A stretch of 64,000 bases of DNA from JAVVHE01 sp038238915 (lineage in GTDB: Bacteria; Pseudomonadota; Alphaproteobacteria; Sphingomonadales; Sphingomonadaceae), in NCBI GenBank assembly GCA_038238915.1, contig JBBSFH010000014.1:24476-88475 (forward strand), in the 5' to 3' direction. How positions within the stretch are numbered: the stretch's first letter is position 1; each line of letters opens with the position of its first letter. Made by a program: the position numbers and the translations under genes. This document shows positions 54,651 to 63,914 of this stretch, one piece after another. A model generated the notes under the pieces. That model did no database searches. It was not told the origin of the DNA and worked only from the letters and a program-made list of their open reading frames with translations.

Positions 54651-55928
54651 TCACGCCTTCTGCGCGAGCCACGCCAGCCAATATTGCGCCAGCATCGCGC
54701 GCGGCTCGCCCGTTACAGCCTTGAATGCGGCTTCGGCACCCGCCTTGTCCCCGCTCATGCCAAGCGCAATGCCCAGCCGGGTGTTGACCCGCGCCGCATC
54801 GACACCGCCTTTGGACAACGCCAGGCGGTAGGTTTCAGCCGCCTTGCTGTAATCGCCGTGGCCGAAATAGCCGTCAGCGGTGGCGCTGGCGAGTTTGCCG
54901 TTGGCGGCGGCTCGCGCCTGCCGCTCGCTCGCGGGGAGCGAGGCACGGTCGGCGGCGATTTTCGCGGCCGGCACCGCGCGCGCGATTTCCTGATAGCTGG
55001 CCTTGGCGGGACTGACGACTTTCTTGGCGATCCCTTCCGCGAGAACCGCACGCGCCTCGCCGGGCAGACCACGAAGCTGCGCGGTCTGCGCGTAATCGAG
55101 ATACTGCCCCTCGCCAGTCATCGCGCCGGTTGCCCGCTGCAGCCGGTACGCGTCGAGATCAACCTGTTCGTCGAGCTTGCGGTTCTGGCGGAACGCATAG
55201 ACCGCCGCCTCCCAGGTCTTGGCACTCGGGTAGGCGCGCACCAGTGCCAGCGCGGCCGGATCCACGTCAGCCGCGAGATGGTTATCGAGCGCGATCTGGA
55301 GGCGCAGTCCGTAAAGGTCCGAATCGGCTTTGGCGCCCTTCGCCTCGGCTGCGGCGACCGCCTTCTGCAACGTCTGGTTGGCGAGCGGGATTTGCTTGGT
55401 GCGCAAGTAAATCTTGGCGAGATCGGTCAAAATGCTGGCATCGCCCGGGCTCGCGACGGCCATCTGCTCGTAATATTTCTGCGCAGTCGGGAAATCGTTG
55501 GCGTTCACTGCGAGGCCGGCGAGCACGCGGACAAACTGTGCGTGCTGCTCGGGCGGCGTCTTGCCGCTCGCTTCGGCCTGATCGATGGCCTCTTTCAGGA
55601 GCGCGAAATCGTTCGACGACTGCGCGATCTGGATCTTGAAGATGGCGATCGTGTAATTATCGTCCGGGGTGCGATTGGGCACCGCCTCCGCCTCCACGAG
55701 GCGAGCCTTGGCGGCGGCGAAATTCTTCGCGGCGATCTCCTTCTGGATCTCCGCCTGCTCGCCCGGCTTGGTCGAAGGCCCGAGCGCCTTGACAACCGCG
55801 GGCGTCAGCTTGCCGCCCTTCGCCTCTTCGGCTTTCTTCTCGCGCGCGATAGCGGGCGTCGCGACAGTTGCTCCCGCCGCTCCGATCAACGCGAGCGTGG
55901 CGGCGATGGTCCTGATCGGGTATCCCAT
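54651..55928 (-). CDS. Exported tetratricopeptide protein
   Basis: A 425-residue protein with a signal peptide (MGYPIRTIAATLALIGAAGATVATPAIA) and an alpha-solenoid of TPR-like units throughout. Examples are FAAAKARLVEAEAVPNRT, DFPTAQKYYEQMAVASPGDASILTDLAKIYLRTKQIPLANQTL and DYSKAAETYRLALSKGGVDAARVNTRLGIALG. Likely a periplasmic scaffold; the partner is unknown. The 230-base region in front of it (55929-56160) has no recognisable gene. Confidence 0.8.
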   Translation of the reverse strand: MGYPIRTIAATLALIGAAGATVATPAIAREKKAEEAKGGKLTPAVVKALGPSTKPGEQAEIQKEIAAKNFAAAKARLVEAEAVPNRTPDDNYTIAIFKIQIAQSSNDFALLKEAIDQAEASGKTPPEQHAQFVRVLAGLAVNANDFPTAQKYYEQMAVASPGDASILTDLAKIYLRTKQIPLANQTLQKAVAAAEAKGAKADSDLYGLRLQIALDNHLAADVDPAALALVRAYPSAKTWEAAVYAFRQNRKLDEQVDLDAYRLQRATGAMTGEGQYLDYAQTAQLRGLPGEARAVLAEGIAKKVVSPAKASYQEIARAVPAAKIAADRASLPASERQARAAANGKLASATADGYFGHGDYSKAAETYRLALSKGGVDAARVNTRLGIALGMSGDKAGAEAAFKAVTGEPRAMLAQYWLAWLAQKA

Positions 55929-56161
55929 GAGCGTCCCTTTTATGTTCGCGCGGCAGGTGCGCGGCCGTTATCGTCCAAAAGACTTAGGCCGCGTATCATC
56001 CCTGCTCAAGTCCGGACACGCACGGCGGTTCCGTATTACGTAGTATTCAGCCGGACGACACGTGATCGCCGCCCGAGAAAGCCTTACGGCGAGACGCGCG
56101 GCGGCTCGATCCGCGAAAATTCCTGCAAAACTGTCGTGGCGGCCATCAATATCATCGCGGC

Positions 56162-56199
56162 AAAAAAAAACCCCGCCCCGGCAATGGCCGAGGCGGGGT
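56162..56199 (-). terminator. Intrinsic terminator of the lipoprotein gene
   Basis: On the minus strand: stem CCCCGCC-T-CGGC with its complement GCCG-G-GGCGGGG (12 pairs including one G-T), loop CATT, followed by nine T residues. One of the clearest terminators in the window. It lies about 50 bases after the lipoprotein stop; a second hairpin (GCCGCCGCC/GGCGGCGGC) sits between. Confidence 0.88.
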
Positions 56200-56247
56200 C
56201 TTTGCTCGTCGAAAGCGCCGCCGCCGCTGGGCGGCGGCGCGTCGGGT

Positions 56248-56655
56248 TTACTTGGCCTTGTCGGCCGCCTTGTGCATCGCGTCCGCAGTGGTGTCGGCCT
56301 TGGCCTTCACGTCCTTGGCGGCCGCGTCGGCACGGTCCTTGATCGCGTCGGCGGTCTTGCCGGCGTTATCCTTGATCGCGTCCGCCTTGGCGTCGAGCTG
56401 GCTCTTCATCGAACCGTCGGTCGCCGTGGTGGTCGTCGCCGTGTCGACCGTCTTGGTCGTGTCGGTAGCGGCCGCACCCATCGCACCGGTGTCGGTGGTC
56501 GTGGTCGTTGCAGGCATGGCGGTATCGGTCGCGGGCGTGGTCGCCGCCGTGGTCGCGGTGGTCGATGTCGTGGTGTCGGTGGTTTCAGCCTTCTTGCCGC
56601 AGGCGGCGACGAGGGCGAGAGCGGCAACGGCCGCGAGCTTGGTGAACTTGGTCAT
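56248..56655 (-). CDS. Predicted lipoprotein with Thr-rich linker and amphipathic repeats
   Basis: A 135-residue protein. The signal ends in a lipobox-like LVAACGKK (Cys19), so it is probably lipidated. Then comes a low-complexity stretch very rich in Thr and Ala (about 27-75). The last 55 residues are a helical, repeat-like segment with units such as AKADAIKDNAGKTADAIKDRADAAAKDVK, resembling LEA or CsbD/YjfN-type stress proteins. Function unknown; it could be a surface or periplasmic stress protein. Base composition and position before gyrA show no link to gyrA. Confidence 0.75.
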   Translation of the reverse strand: MTKFTKLAAVAALALVAACGKKAETTDTTTSTTATTAATTPATDTAMPATTTTTDTGAMGAAATDTTKTVDTATTTTATDGSMKSQLDAKADAIKDNAGKTADAIKDRADAAAKDVKAKADTTADAMHKAADKAK

Positions 56656-56720
56656 ATTGGTGAACTCCGGTTGAACGGTGAGGGGCGCGTTAGCGGAATA
56701 GCGTGGCGCGCGAAACACAC

Positions 56721-59345
56721 TTATTCGTCATCTTCGGGAATCCGCGCAGCGGAAACCACCTGCTCGCCGTCGGCGACGTCGAGCAGTTTGACACCCTGGG
56801 TGGCGCGGCCCGCAATACGGATCTCGCTCACCTCGGTGCGGATGAGCTTGCCCTGGTTGGTCACCAGCATCAAGTGCTCGCCGTCCGCCACCGGGAAGGT
56901 GGCGAGCACCGCGCCGGTTTTGGGGGTCACGTTCAGCGTCGCGATCCCCTGCCCGCCGCGCCCGGATCGCCGGTACGCGTAGGCACTGGTGCGCTTGCCG
57001 AAGCCGCCTGCCGTCACGGTCAGCAGATATTGCTCGGCCGCCTTCAGCGTCGTCATGCGCTCGGGTGCGAGCCCCTCGCCGCCCGCCAGATACGCCTCGC
57101 GCTCCTCCTGCGAGGCCGCCACCCCGCCCAGAATGGTGAGCGAGATCACCGCATCGTCGGCCGCAAGGCTGATCCCGCGCACTCCGGTCGCGGTGCGGCT
57201 CTGGAACTCGCGCACGTCGGTCACCGCGAAGCGGATCGCCTTGCCCGCGCGCGTCGCGAGGAGTGCGTCGTCGGTTTCATCGCACAGCGCCACGCCGATC
57301 AGCCGATCCTCGCTGCCCTCCTCGAAGCGCATCGCGATCTTGCCTGCGGTCGGCACGTTGGTGAACGCATCCATCGAGTTGCGCCGCACCAGCCCGCGCT
57401 CGGTCGCGAACATCACGTGGAGCGCGCCCCACGTCGTCTCATCCTCGGGCAGCGGCAGCACGGTCGAGATCGTCTCGCCATCGGCGAGCGGCAGCAGGTT
57501 CGCCATCGATCGTCCGCGCGCACCCGGAAGGCCCTCGGGCAGCTTGTAGACCTTCAGTCGGTAGACGCGCCCCAACGTGCTGAAGAACAGCACCGGCGCG
57601 TGCGTGCTCGCCACGAACAGCTCGGTTATCACATCGTCCGCCTTGGTGTTCATCGCCGAACGGCCCTTGCCGCCGCGCCTCTGCGCCCGGTAGGTCTCGA
57701 GCGGCACACGCTTGATGTAACCCGTCATCGTGACCGTAACCACCATGTCCGCACGCGCGATCAGGTCTTCGTCGTCGATCCCGTCGGCGTTCTCCACGAT
57801 CTCGGTGCGGCGCGGGGTTGCAAACGCGCGGACTTCGGCGAACTCGCCCTGCATCACCGCGTAGAGCTTCGCGCGGTCCCCCAGGATCGCCAGCAACTCC
57901 TCGATGCTCGCAGCGATCTCCTTGAGCTCGTCGCCGATCTCCTCGCGCCCGAGCGCGGTCAGCTTGGCCAGCCGCAGTTCGAGAATCGCGCGGACCTGCA
58001 GATCGCTCAGCCGGTAGGTTTTGCCGACCGCCTCGCCGTCCACCGCCTCCACCAGCGCCAGATAGGGCCGGATCTCGTCCACGGGCCAGTCGCGTGCCAT
58101 CAACGCTTCGCGCGCGGCGGCAGGCGTGGGCGCGGCGCGGATCATGCGCACCACCTCGTCCAGATTGGCGACCGCAATCACCAGCCCCAGCAACAGATGC
58201 GCCCTCTCGCGCGCCTTCATCAGCTCGTATTTGGAGCGGCGGGTAATCACCTGCTCGCGGAAGCCGATGAACGCCACCAGGATATCGCGAAGCCCCAGCA
58301 GTTCGGGCCGTCCTCCTCGAAGCGCGAGCATGTTCATCGCGAACGATCCCTGCGCGGGGGTATGGCGCCAGAGCTGATTGAGCGTCACCTCGGGCGTCGC
58401 GTCGCGCTTCAGGTCGATCACCACGCGCACGCCCTCGCGGTTGGACTCGTCGCGCACGTCGCTCACGCCCTCGACGCGCTTGTCCTTCACGGCGTCTGCG
58501 ATCTTCTCCACCAGCGCGTTCTTGCCCTGCTGGAAGGGCACCTCGGTCAGCACGATCGATCGCCGCTCGCCGCGCCCCTCCTCGATCTTGTGGCGGCTGC
58601 GCACGATCACCGAGCCACGCCCGGTGTGATACCCCGCCCGCGCGCCCGCGCTCCCCAGGATCAGCGCACCGGTCGGGAAATCGGGCGCGGGCACATAGGC
58701 CATCAACTCGTCCACCCCGAGCCCCGGGTTCTCGATCAGTGCAAGGCACGCATCCAGCACCTCGCCCAGGTTATGCGGCGGAATGTTGGTCGCCATGCCG
58801 ACCGCGATGCCGCCCGCGCCGTTGACGAGCAGATTGGGATAGCGCGCGGGGAGCACCGAAGGCTCGCGCTCCTGCCCATCGTAATTGGGTACGAAATCGA
58901 CCGTATCCTTGTCGATGTCGGCGAGCAGCGCGTCGGCCGATTTCGCCAGCCGCGCCTCGGTATACCGCATCGCAGCGGGGGCATCGGGGTCCATCGAGCC
59001 GAAATTGCCCTGGCCATCGATGAGCGGCAGCCGCATCGACCAGTCCTGCGTCATGCGCGCCAACGCATCGTAGATCGATTGATCGCCGTGCGGGTGATAT
59101 TTGCCCATCACGTCACCCACGATGCGCGCGGACTTGCGGTACGGCTTGCCCGCGGTGAACCCGCCCTCGAGCGCACCCCACAGGATGCGCCGATGCACCG
59201 GCTTCAGCCCATCGCGCACATCGGGCAGCGCGCGCGCCACGATCACGCTCATGGCGTAATCGAGGTAGGAGGATTTCATCTCGTCGATGATCGAGATGTG
59301 GCCGATATCGGAAGGCGGCGCGGGCGTCGGAGGCGTGTCGGCCAA
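56721..59345 (-). CDS. gyrA: DNA gyrase subunit A
   Basis: Breakage-reunion subunit of gyrase, 874 residues. The 5Y-CAP part has the catalytic Tyr128 in MRYTEARL, and the C-terminal beta-pinwheel blades are seen (RGLVRRNSMDAF, GKAIRFAVTDVREF, QRRGGKG as GyrA-box). The quinolone pocket reads KYHPHGDQSIYDAL. The position equal to E. coli Ser83 is Gln89, and Asp87 is retained as Asp93. A Gln there may lower natural quinolone susceptibility. Start chosen at 59345 (MADTPPTPAPPSDIG). Confidence 0.97.
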   Translation of the reverse strand: MADTPPTPAPPSDIGHISIIDEMKSSYLDYAMSVIVARALPDVRDGLKPVHRRILWGALEGGFTAGKPYRKSARIVGDVMGKYHPHGDQSIYDALARMTQDWSMRLPLIDGQGNFGSMDPDAPAAMRYTEARLAKSADALLADIDKDTVDFVPNYDGQEREPSVLPARYPNLLVNGAGGIAVGMATNIPPHNLGEVLDACLALIENPGLGVDELMAYVPAPDFPTGALILGSAGARAGYHTGRGSVIVRSRHKIEEGRGERRSIVLTEVPFQQGKNALVEKIADAVKDKRVEGVSDVRDESNREGVRVVIDLKRDATPEVTLNQLWRHTPAQGSFAMNMLALRGGRPELLGLRDILVAFIGFREQVITRRSKYELMKARERAHLLLGLVIAVANLDEVVRMIRAAPTPAAAREALMARDWPVDEIRPYLALVEAVDGEAVGKTYRLSDLQVRAILELRLAKLTALGREEIGDELKEIAASIEELLAILGDRAKLYAVMQGEFAEVRAFATPRRTEIVENADGIDDEDLIARADMVVTVTMTGYIKRVPLETYRAQRRGGKGRSAMNTKADDVITELFVASTHAPVLFFSTLGRVYRLKVYKLPEGLPGARGRSMANLLPLADGETISTVLPLPEDETTWGALHVMFATERGLVRRNSMDAFTNVPTAGKIAMRFEEGSEDRLIGVALCDETDDALLATRAGKAIRFAVTDVREFQSRTATGVRGISLAADDAVISLTILGGVAASQEEREAYLAGGEGLAPERMTTLKAAEQYLLTVTAGGFGKRTSAYAYRRSGRGGQGIATLNVTPKTGAVLATFPVADGEHLMLVTNQGKLIRTEVSEIRIAGRATQGVKLLDVADGEQVVSAARIPEDDE

Positions 59346-59424
59346 GAGCGGGTCTCGCAGAGTGTTGGAAAGCCCGATCTAGGTCGGCGCGCGTGGAAAC
59401 GCCAATGTCCGATTAGGGCTGCGG

Positions 59425-60849
59425 CTACCGCCGCATCAGCCCGATCAGATCATCCCACGCGCGGCGCGCCAGCGATCGGGCGAAACCAGCGTAAAGCGCA
59501 GCGCCCAGCACGATCGAAAGGCCGAGCCGCACGCTCGCCGCCAGCATCGGTGTCGCACGCACGAAACCCGCCACGCCCGCCGCCATCAGCACAGCCGCGA
59601 TCAGCGGTGGCAACGCCGCGCGCGCATAATCACCCGCGCTCGCCCCGAGCAGCGGCAGCGTGCACCACGCCGCGAACGCCAGCGGCAGCGCAAACGCCAG
59701 CCACGCGAGTGCCAGCCCAAGGCCACCCATTCGCGCCGCCCCCCACGCGAACGCGGCGGGCATCACCAGCAGCGCCGCCGTCAGTACGAGCGTCTGCGTC
59801 AGCGGGCGCGCAATCGCATACGTCGGCGGACCGAACAGCATGAACAGCGTGTAGACCGGCATCGCCGCCCCTAGCGCGACCAGCAGCGGCGCCGCACCCA
59901 GCCAGCGCGGCCCGAGCACCACGGTGGCGAGATCGGGCGCAGTCGCGGCAAGCCCGAGATAGACAGGGAAGGTGGCGAGGCACACCACGCGCACCACCAG
60001 CGTGAAGGACCGGCCGAGTGCGGGCCTATCGTCGCGCAGCCGCGCATACGCGGCTAGCCCCACCTCGCCCAGCATCGGCACGAAGCGCGCCACCGGCAGC
60101 GTCGCGAGGTAAAAGGCGGTCGAATACAGTCCGATCTCGGTGGTGCTGGTCAGCCGACCGCCGATCAGGATCGGTGTCTGCGCGAAGAGCGTGAACAGGA
60201 GCGCGTTCAGCGTGAGCACGCCGCCGAAGCCGATGAACACGCGCGCCTCGCCGAACGTGAGCGAGGGCCAGACGAACCAGCGAGACACGACCGCATAGCC
60301 GATCGCGCGCACCAGCAACGCCGCCACCTGGCCGAGCGCCAGCGCCCACACCCCCGCGCCCCACAATGCCAGCGCGAGCGTTACCCCCGCGCCGACGATG
60401 CTGCCCGCGACATCCACACCCGCCTGCGCGCGGAAATCGAGCGCGCGCTGCCGCAGCGCGGCGGGGAGCGCGATGAATGGCGTGAACAGATAGCCCAGCA
60501 CCATCACACGCAGGATCGGCGCGACGGCGGGCGCGTGGTAGAAATCCGCGACCGCCCCCGCCCCCGCCCACTGCGCCGCCGCGAGCACGACATTGAGCAC
60601 GATCAGTGCGCCGAACACCGCGCGCACCTGGGCACGGCCGATCGCGGGCGCGGTGACGAGCGCGGTGGCAATGCCGCTGCCCGAAAGCGCGGTCACCAAC
60701 CCGATCACGATCTGCGCGAGCGCCATCACACCGTAGTCGGCGGGCGCGAGCAGCCGGATCACCACCAGCGTCGCCGCCCACGTCAGCCCCTGAACCGCGA
60801 TCTGGCTCCCGGATCGCCAGATCACCGCCCGCCGCACCGCCTCGCGCAT
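59425..60849 (-). CDS. Polysaccharide flippase (Wzx-like, MATE/MVF fold)
   Basis: A 474-residue protein with about 12-14 hydrophobic helices, start MREAVRRAVIWRSGSQIAVQGLTWAATLVVIRLLAPADYGVMALAQ. This is the typical opening of polysaccharide-transporter proteins, which flip undecaprenyl-linked oligosaccharides. The glycosyltransferase at 60918 is divergent from it, so the two may form a small surface-polysaccharide locus. Which polymer is made is not clear. I chose the ATG at 60847-60849; an upstream in-frame start adds 17 residues without sense. Confidence 0.85.
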   Translation of the reverse strand: MREAVRRAVIWRSGSQIAVQGLTWAATLVVIRLLAPADYGVMALAQIVIGLVTALSGSGIATALVTAPAIGRAQVRAVFGALIVLNVVLAAAQWAGAGAVADFYHAPAVAPILRVMVLGYLFTPFIALPAALRQRALDFRAQAGVDVAGSIVGAGVTLALALWGAGVWALALGQVAALLVRAIGYAVVSRWFVWPSLTFGEARVFIGFGGVLTLNALLFTLFAQTPILIGGRLTSTTEIGLYSTAFYLATLPVARFVPMLGEVGLAAYARLRDDRPALGRSFTLVVRVVCLATFPVYLGLAATAPDLATVVLGPRWLGAAPLLVALGAAMPVYTLFMLFGPPTYAIARPLTQTLVLTAALLVMPAAFAWGAARMGGLGLALAWLAFALPLAFAAWCTLPLLGASAGDYARAALPPLIAAVLMAAGVAGFVRATPMLAASVRLGLSIVLGAALYAGFARSLARRAWDDLIGLMRR

Positions 60850-60917
60850 TCTTCGCTCCTCGACGGCCGCTGCGCACCGGTCTAGCGCGCGTTCGTCCAC
60901 CCCGCCAAGCCGAGGCC

Positions 60918-61808
60918 ATGCCCGCCAGCGTCATCATCCCCGCCTACAACGCCGCCGCCACGCTGCGCCGCGCGCTCGATTCGGTCGCGGCGCAGCGGAT
61001 CGATGGACTGGACGTGGTGGTGGTCGACGATGGCTCGGCGGACGCGACCGCCGAGGTGGCGGCGGCGCATGCCGTGGGCGCGCGCGTGGTGCGACACGCG
61101 ACGAACCGCGGATCGTCAGCAGCGGTAACGAGCGCGCTGGCAGCGGCGCGGCACGATCTGGTGGCCTTCCTCGATGCGGACGATGAATGGCTGCCGGGCA
61201 AACTCGCCGCCCAGCTCGCTGTGCTCGGCGAGCACATCGCGTTGGTAGCCACGGGCTTTGCGTTCGTCGGCGTCGATGGCAGCATTCGGTGGACTTATGG
61301 CGAGGAACCCGCCGCTCGCGCAGGTGCCGGGTTCTGGAAAGCGCTGCTCGAACATTCGATGATCGCCAAGCCTACCGTACTGACCCGCGCCTCGCTCATC
61401 GCAAGCGCGGGCGGCCTTGATCCCGCGCTCACCGTCGCTGAAGATCAGGATCTGTGGATCCGCCTCGCGCTCGCGGGGCCGGTGGCCTACCTGTCCCAGC
61501 CGCTGGTTCGCGTGCACGAGGCCCCGGCGGGGTTGTCGCGCCGCACCGCCTCCCCCGACCGCGATTATGTGCTGCCGATGGTGGAACGCTACCTGACGCT
61601 GCTGGCCGCGCGACTGACCCTCCACGAAGTTCGCCGCGTGCGGGCGCGGCGCTACGGGGCGGCCGCGCGCAATCTGGCGGGAGTGGGTCGGGCGCGCGAG
61701 GCGGTGGGGTATGCGCGGGTTGCGGTGGCAAACGGGGCGGAGATCTGGGGGCTGGTCCGCGCGTTGGCGCGCGCAATCCTGCTTCCCCCTTCCGCGCCCG
61801 CACGCTAG
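60918..61808 (+). CDS. Family 2 glycosyltransferase
   Basis: GT-A fold transferase of 296 residues. PASVIIPAYNAAATLRRALDSV is the nucleotide-sugar-binding start, VVVVDDGSADATAE follows, and the metal-binding DxD is in AFLDADDEWLPGKL. Later EDQDLWIRLALAGPV carries the probable base (ED). It probably adds a sugar to a lipid-linked oligosaccharide, since a flippase is divergent from it. The acceptor is not predictable. It ends nine bases before murA. Confidence 0.88.
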   Translation: MPASVIIPAYNAAATLRRALDSVAAQRIDGLDVVVVDDGSADATAEVAAAHAVGARVVRHATNRGSSAAVTSALAAARHDLVAFLDADDEWLPGKLAAQLAVLGEHIALVATGFAFVGVDGSIRWTYGEEPAARAGAGFWKALLEHSMIAKPTVLTRASLIASAGGLDPALTVAEDQDLWIRLALAGPVAYLSQPLVRVHEAPAGLSRRTASPDRDYVLPMVERYLTLLAARLTLHEVRRVRARRYGAAARNLAGVGRAREAVGYARVAVANGAEIWGLVRALARAILLPPSAPAR

Positions 61809-61817
61809 GCCCTCGCG

Positions 61818-63098
61818 ATGGACCAGATCGTAATCCAGGGCGGCCATCGCCTCTCGGGCAGCTTGCGCATATCGGGCGCGAAGAATGCCGCGCTCGCGCT
61901 GATGCCCGCAGCGCTGCTGACCGACGAGCCGCTGACACTGCGCAACCTGCCGCGCCTGGCCGATGTCGATACCTGCGGCCACCTGCTCAACCATCTGGGC
62001 GCGTCGACCACCGTCCAGGGCTCGCGCCCCGAGGATATGGGCCGCGTGATGACGCTGCGCGCGGGGCGGATCACGTCGACCACCGCGCCCTACGATATCG
62101 TGCGCAAGATGCGCGCGTCGGTGCTCGTGCTCGGGCCGATGTTGGCGCGCGAGGGGCAGGCGACCGTCAGCCAGCCCGGCGGCTGCGCCATCGGCAACCG
62201 GCCGATCGATCTCCACCTGAAGGGCCTCGAAGCATTGGGCGCGGAGATCGAACTTAGCGCGGGCTATGTCCGCGCTTTGGCTCCGGGCGGGCGTCTGAAG
62301 GGCGGGCGTTATACCTTCCCGCTGGTCAGCGTCGGCGCGACCGAGAATGTGCTGATGGCGGCCACGCTCGCGGCAGGCCAGAGCATCCTCGATAACGCCG
62401 CGCGCGAGCCCGAGATCGTCGATTTGGCGCAATGCCTGAACGCGATGGGCGCGCGCATCTCGGGGATCGGTACCGAGCGGCTGACCATCGATGGGGTCGA
62501 TCGCCTCCACGGCGCCACCTATGCGGTGATGCCGGACAGGATCGAGGCGGGCAGCTATGCCTGCGCCGCAGTGATCACCGGCGGCGATATCGAACTGCTG
62601 GGCGCGCGCGCCGAGACGCTTGGCGCTACGTGGGGCGCGCTCGAAGCGGCGGGCGCGGTGCTGGTCGAGACCGCAGGCGGCGTGCGCGTCACCCGCGCCA
62701 ACGGGCTGCACGGCATCGATGTGACAACCGCGCCCTACCCAGGCTTCGCCACCGACATGCAGGCGCAATTCATGGCGATGCTCGCGCTGGCGCAGGGGGC
62801 GAGCACGCTGACCGAAACCATCTTCGAGAACCGCTACATGCACGTGCCCGAACTCGCGCGGATGGGCGCGGACATCGCGGTGCACGGCCGGTCTGCGATA
62901 GTGCGCGGGGTCGATCATCTGGTCGGCGCGCCGGTGATGGCAACGGATCTGCGCGCCAGCATGAGCCTGATCATCGCCGGGCTGGCGGCGCGCGGCGAGA
63001 CCGTCGTCAGCCGCGTCTACCACCTCGATCGCGGTTACGAGCGGCTGGAGGAGAAGCTGCAGGGCGTCGGCGCGGCGATCGAGCGTGTGGGCAGCTGA
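61818..63098 (+). CDS. murA: UDP-N-acetylglucosamine 1-carboxyvinyltransferase
   Basis: Adds enolpyruvate to UDP-GlcNAc, first committed step of peptidoglycan synthesis. The 426-residue product shows the inside-out alpha/beta barrel motifs: LRISGAKNAALALMPAALLTDE, VRKMRASVLVLGPMLAR, the catalytic and fosfomycin-targeted C123 in PGGCAIGNRPIDLHL, and TDMQAQFMAMLALAQG. The sensitive Cys is kept, so intrinsic fosfomycin resistance by this residue is not expected. Its TGA overlaps the ATG of the next gene (TGATG). Confidence 0.97.
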   Translation: MDQIVIQGGHRLSGSLRISGAKNAALALMPAALLTDEPLTLRNLPRLADVDTCGHLLNHLGASTTVQGSRPEDMGRVMTLRAGRITSTTAPYDIVRKMRASVLVLGPMLAREGQATVSQPGGCAIGNRPIDLHLKGLEALGAEIELSAGYVRALAPGGRLKGGRYTFPLVSVGATENVLMAATLAAGQSILDNAAREPEIVDLAQCLNAMGARISGIGTERLTIDGVDRLHGATYAVMPDRIEAGSYACAAVITGGDIELLGARAETLGATWGALEAAGAVLVETAGGVRVTRANGLHGIDVTTAPYPGFATDMQAQFMAMLALAQGASTLTETIFENRYMHVPELARMGADIAVHGRSAIVRGVDHLVGAPVMATDLRASMSLIIAGLAARGETVVSRVYHLDRGYERLEEKLQGVGAAIERVGS

Positions 63099-63280
63099 TG
63101 GCCACCGACAAGTTTGAGCGGCATCGGCAGCCGTGGACCGCCGACGAAGTGCAGAAGCTGCACACGCTGGCCAAAAAGGGCATGGCGCTGAAGGCGATCG
63201 CCAAGGCGCTCACGCGCAGCGAGGAATCGGTCAAGGATCGCGCCAAGGCGGACGGGCTGGGGATCGCGAAACTGCGCTGA
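63098..63280 (+). CDS. Small SANT/Myb-like helical DNA-binding-type protein
   Basis: A basic 60-residue protein: RQPWTADEVQKLHTLAKKGMALKAIAKALTRSEESVKDRAKADGLGI. The order W-x-D-E-x-x-K-L, then A-x-A-L-x-R-S-E-E-S-V, is a Myb/SANT or GcrA-like helix-turn-helix. The start is coupled to the murA stop. It may regulate or bind DNA; nothing more can be said. Confidence 0.72.
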   Translation: MATDKFERHRQPWTADEVQKLHTLAKKGMALKAIAKALTRSEESVKDRAKADGLGIAKLR

Positions 63281-63348
63281 GCCGCGCTGCGCTCTGGCAT
63301 CCGCACGCCCGCACGCCCATCTCGCGCGGTCTATCGAGGAGAACATGC

Positions 63349-63894
63349 ATGACCCAGACCGCGATATTCGCCGGAGGCTGCTTCTGGTGCACCGAAGCCA
63401 TTTTCGATGATGTGGTGGGCGTTAGTGCCGTCGAGAGCGGCTACATCGGCGGACACATGCCCGATCCGACCTACAAGCGCGTCTGCGACGGCAATACCGG
63501 CCACGCCGAGGCAGTGAAGATCGATTTCGATCCCGCGATCATCTCGTACGATGACCTGCTCGATATCTTCTTCCACACGCATGATCCGACCCAGCTCAAC
63601 AAGCAGGGCAATGATGTGGGCACGCAGTATCGCTCGGCAGTATTTCCGCTCGACGATACGCAACGCGCGGCTGCCGAGACGGGCAAGATGCGCGCGCAGG
63701 CCGATTGGGACCGACCGATCGTGACGACGATCGAACCCGCCGCGCCGTGGCACCGCGCCGAGGAGTATCACCAGGGTTATTTCGCCAGCAACGCCGGATC
63801 GAACGGCTATTGCGCGGTGGTGGTGGCACCAAAGCTGGCGAAGTTCAGGAAAGCGTTCGCGCAGCGGTTGAAGAGTAACCAGAAGGCGGCTTGA
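63349..63894 (+). CDS. msrA: Peptide-methionine (S)-S-oxide reductase MsrA
   Basis: Reduces the S-epimer of methionine sulfoxide. The 181-residue product has the active site GGCFWCTEAIF (C11 catalytic), GHAEAVKIDFDP, FFHTHDPTQLNKQGNDVGTQYRSAVF and the end YHQGYF. It has AGGAG about nine bases before the ATG. Only this msrA is present; it lies far from msrB. Confidence 0.96.
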   Translation: MTQTAIFAGGCFWCTEAIFDDVVGVSAVESGYIGGHMPDPTYKRVCDGNTGHAEAVKIDFDPAIISYDDLLDIFFHTHDPTQLNKQGNDVGTQYRSAVFPLDDTQRAAAETGKMRAQADWDRPIVTTIEPAAPWHRAEEYHQGYFASNAGSNGYCAVVVAPKLAKFRKAFAQRLKSNQKAA

Positions 63895-63914
63895 AGCCGC
63901 CCTTGCGCGAGCCG

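Noticed and set aside
55929..56160. Possible gene in the spacer before the TPR protein
   Set aside because: Only short frames; the region probably holds the promoter of the TPR gene.
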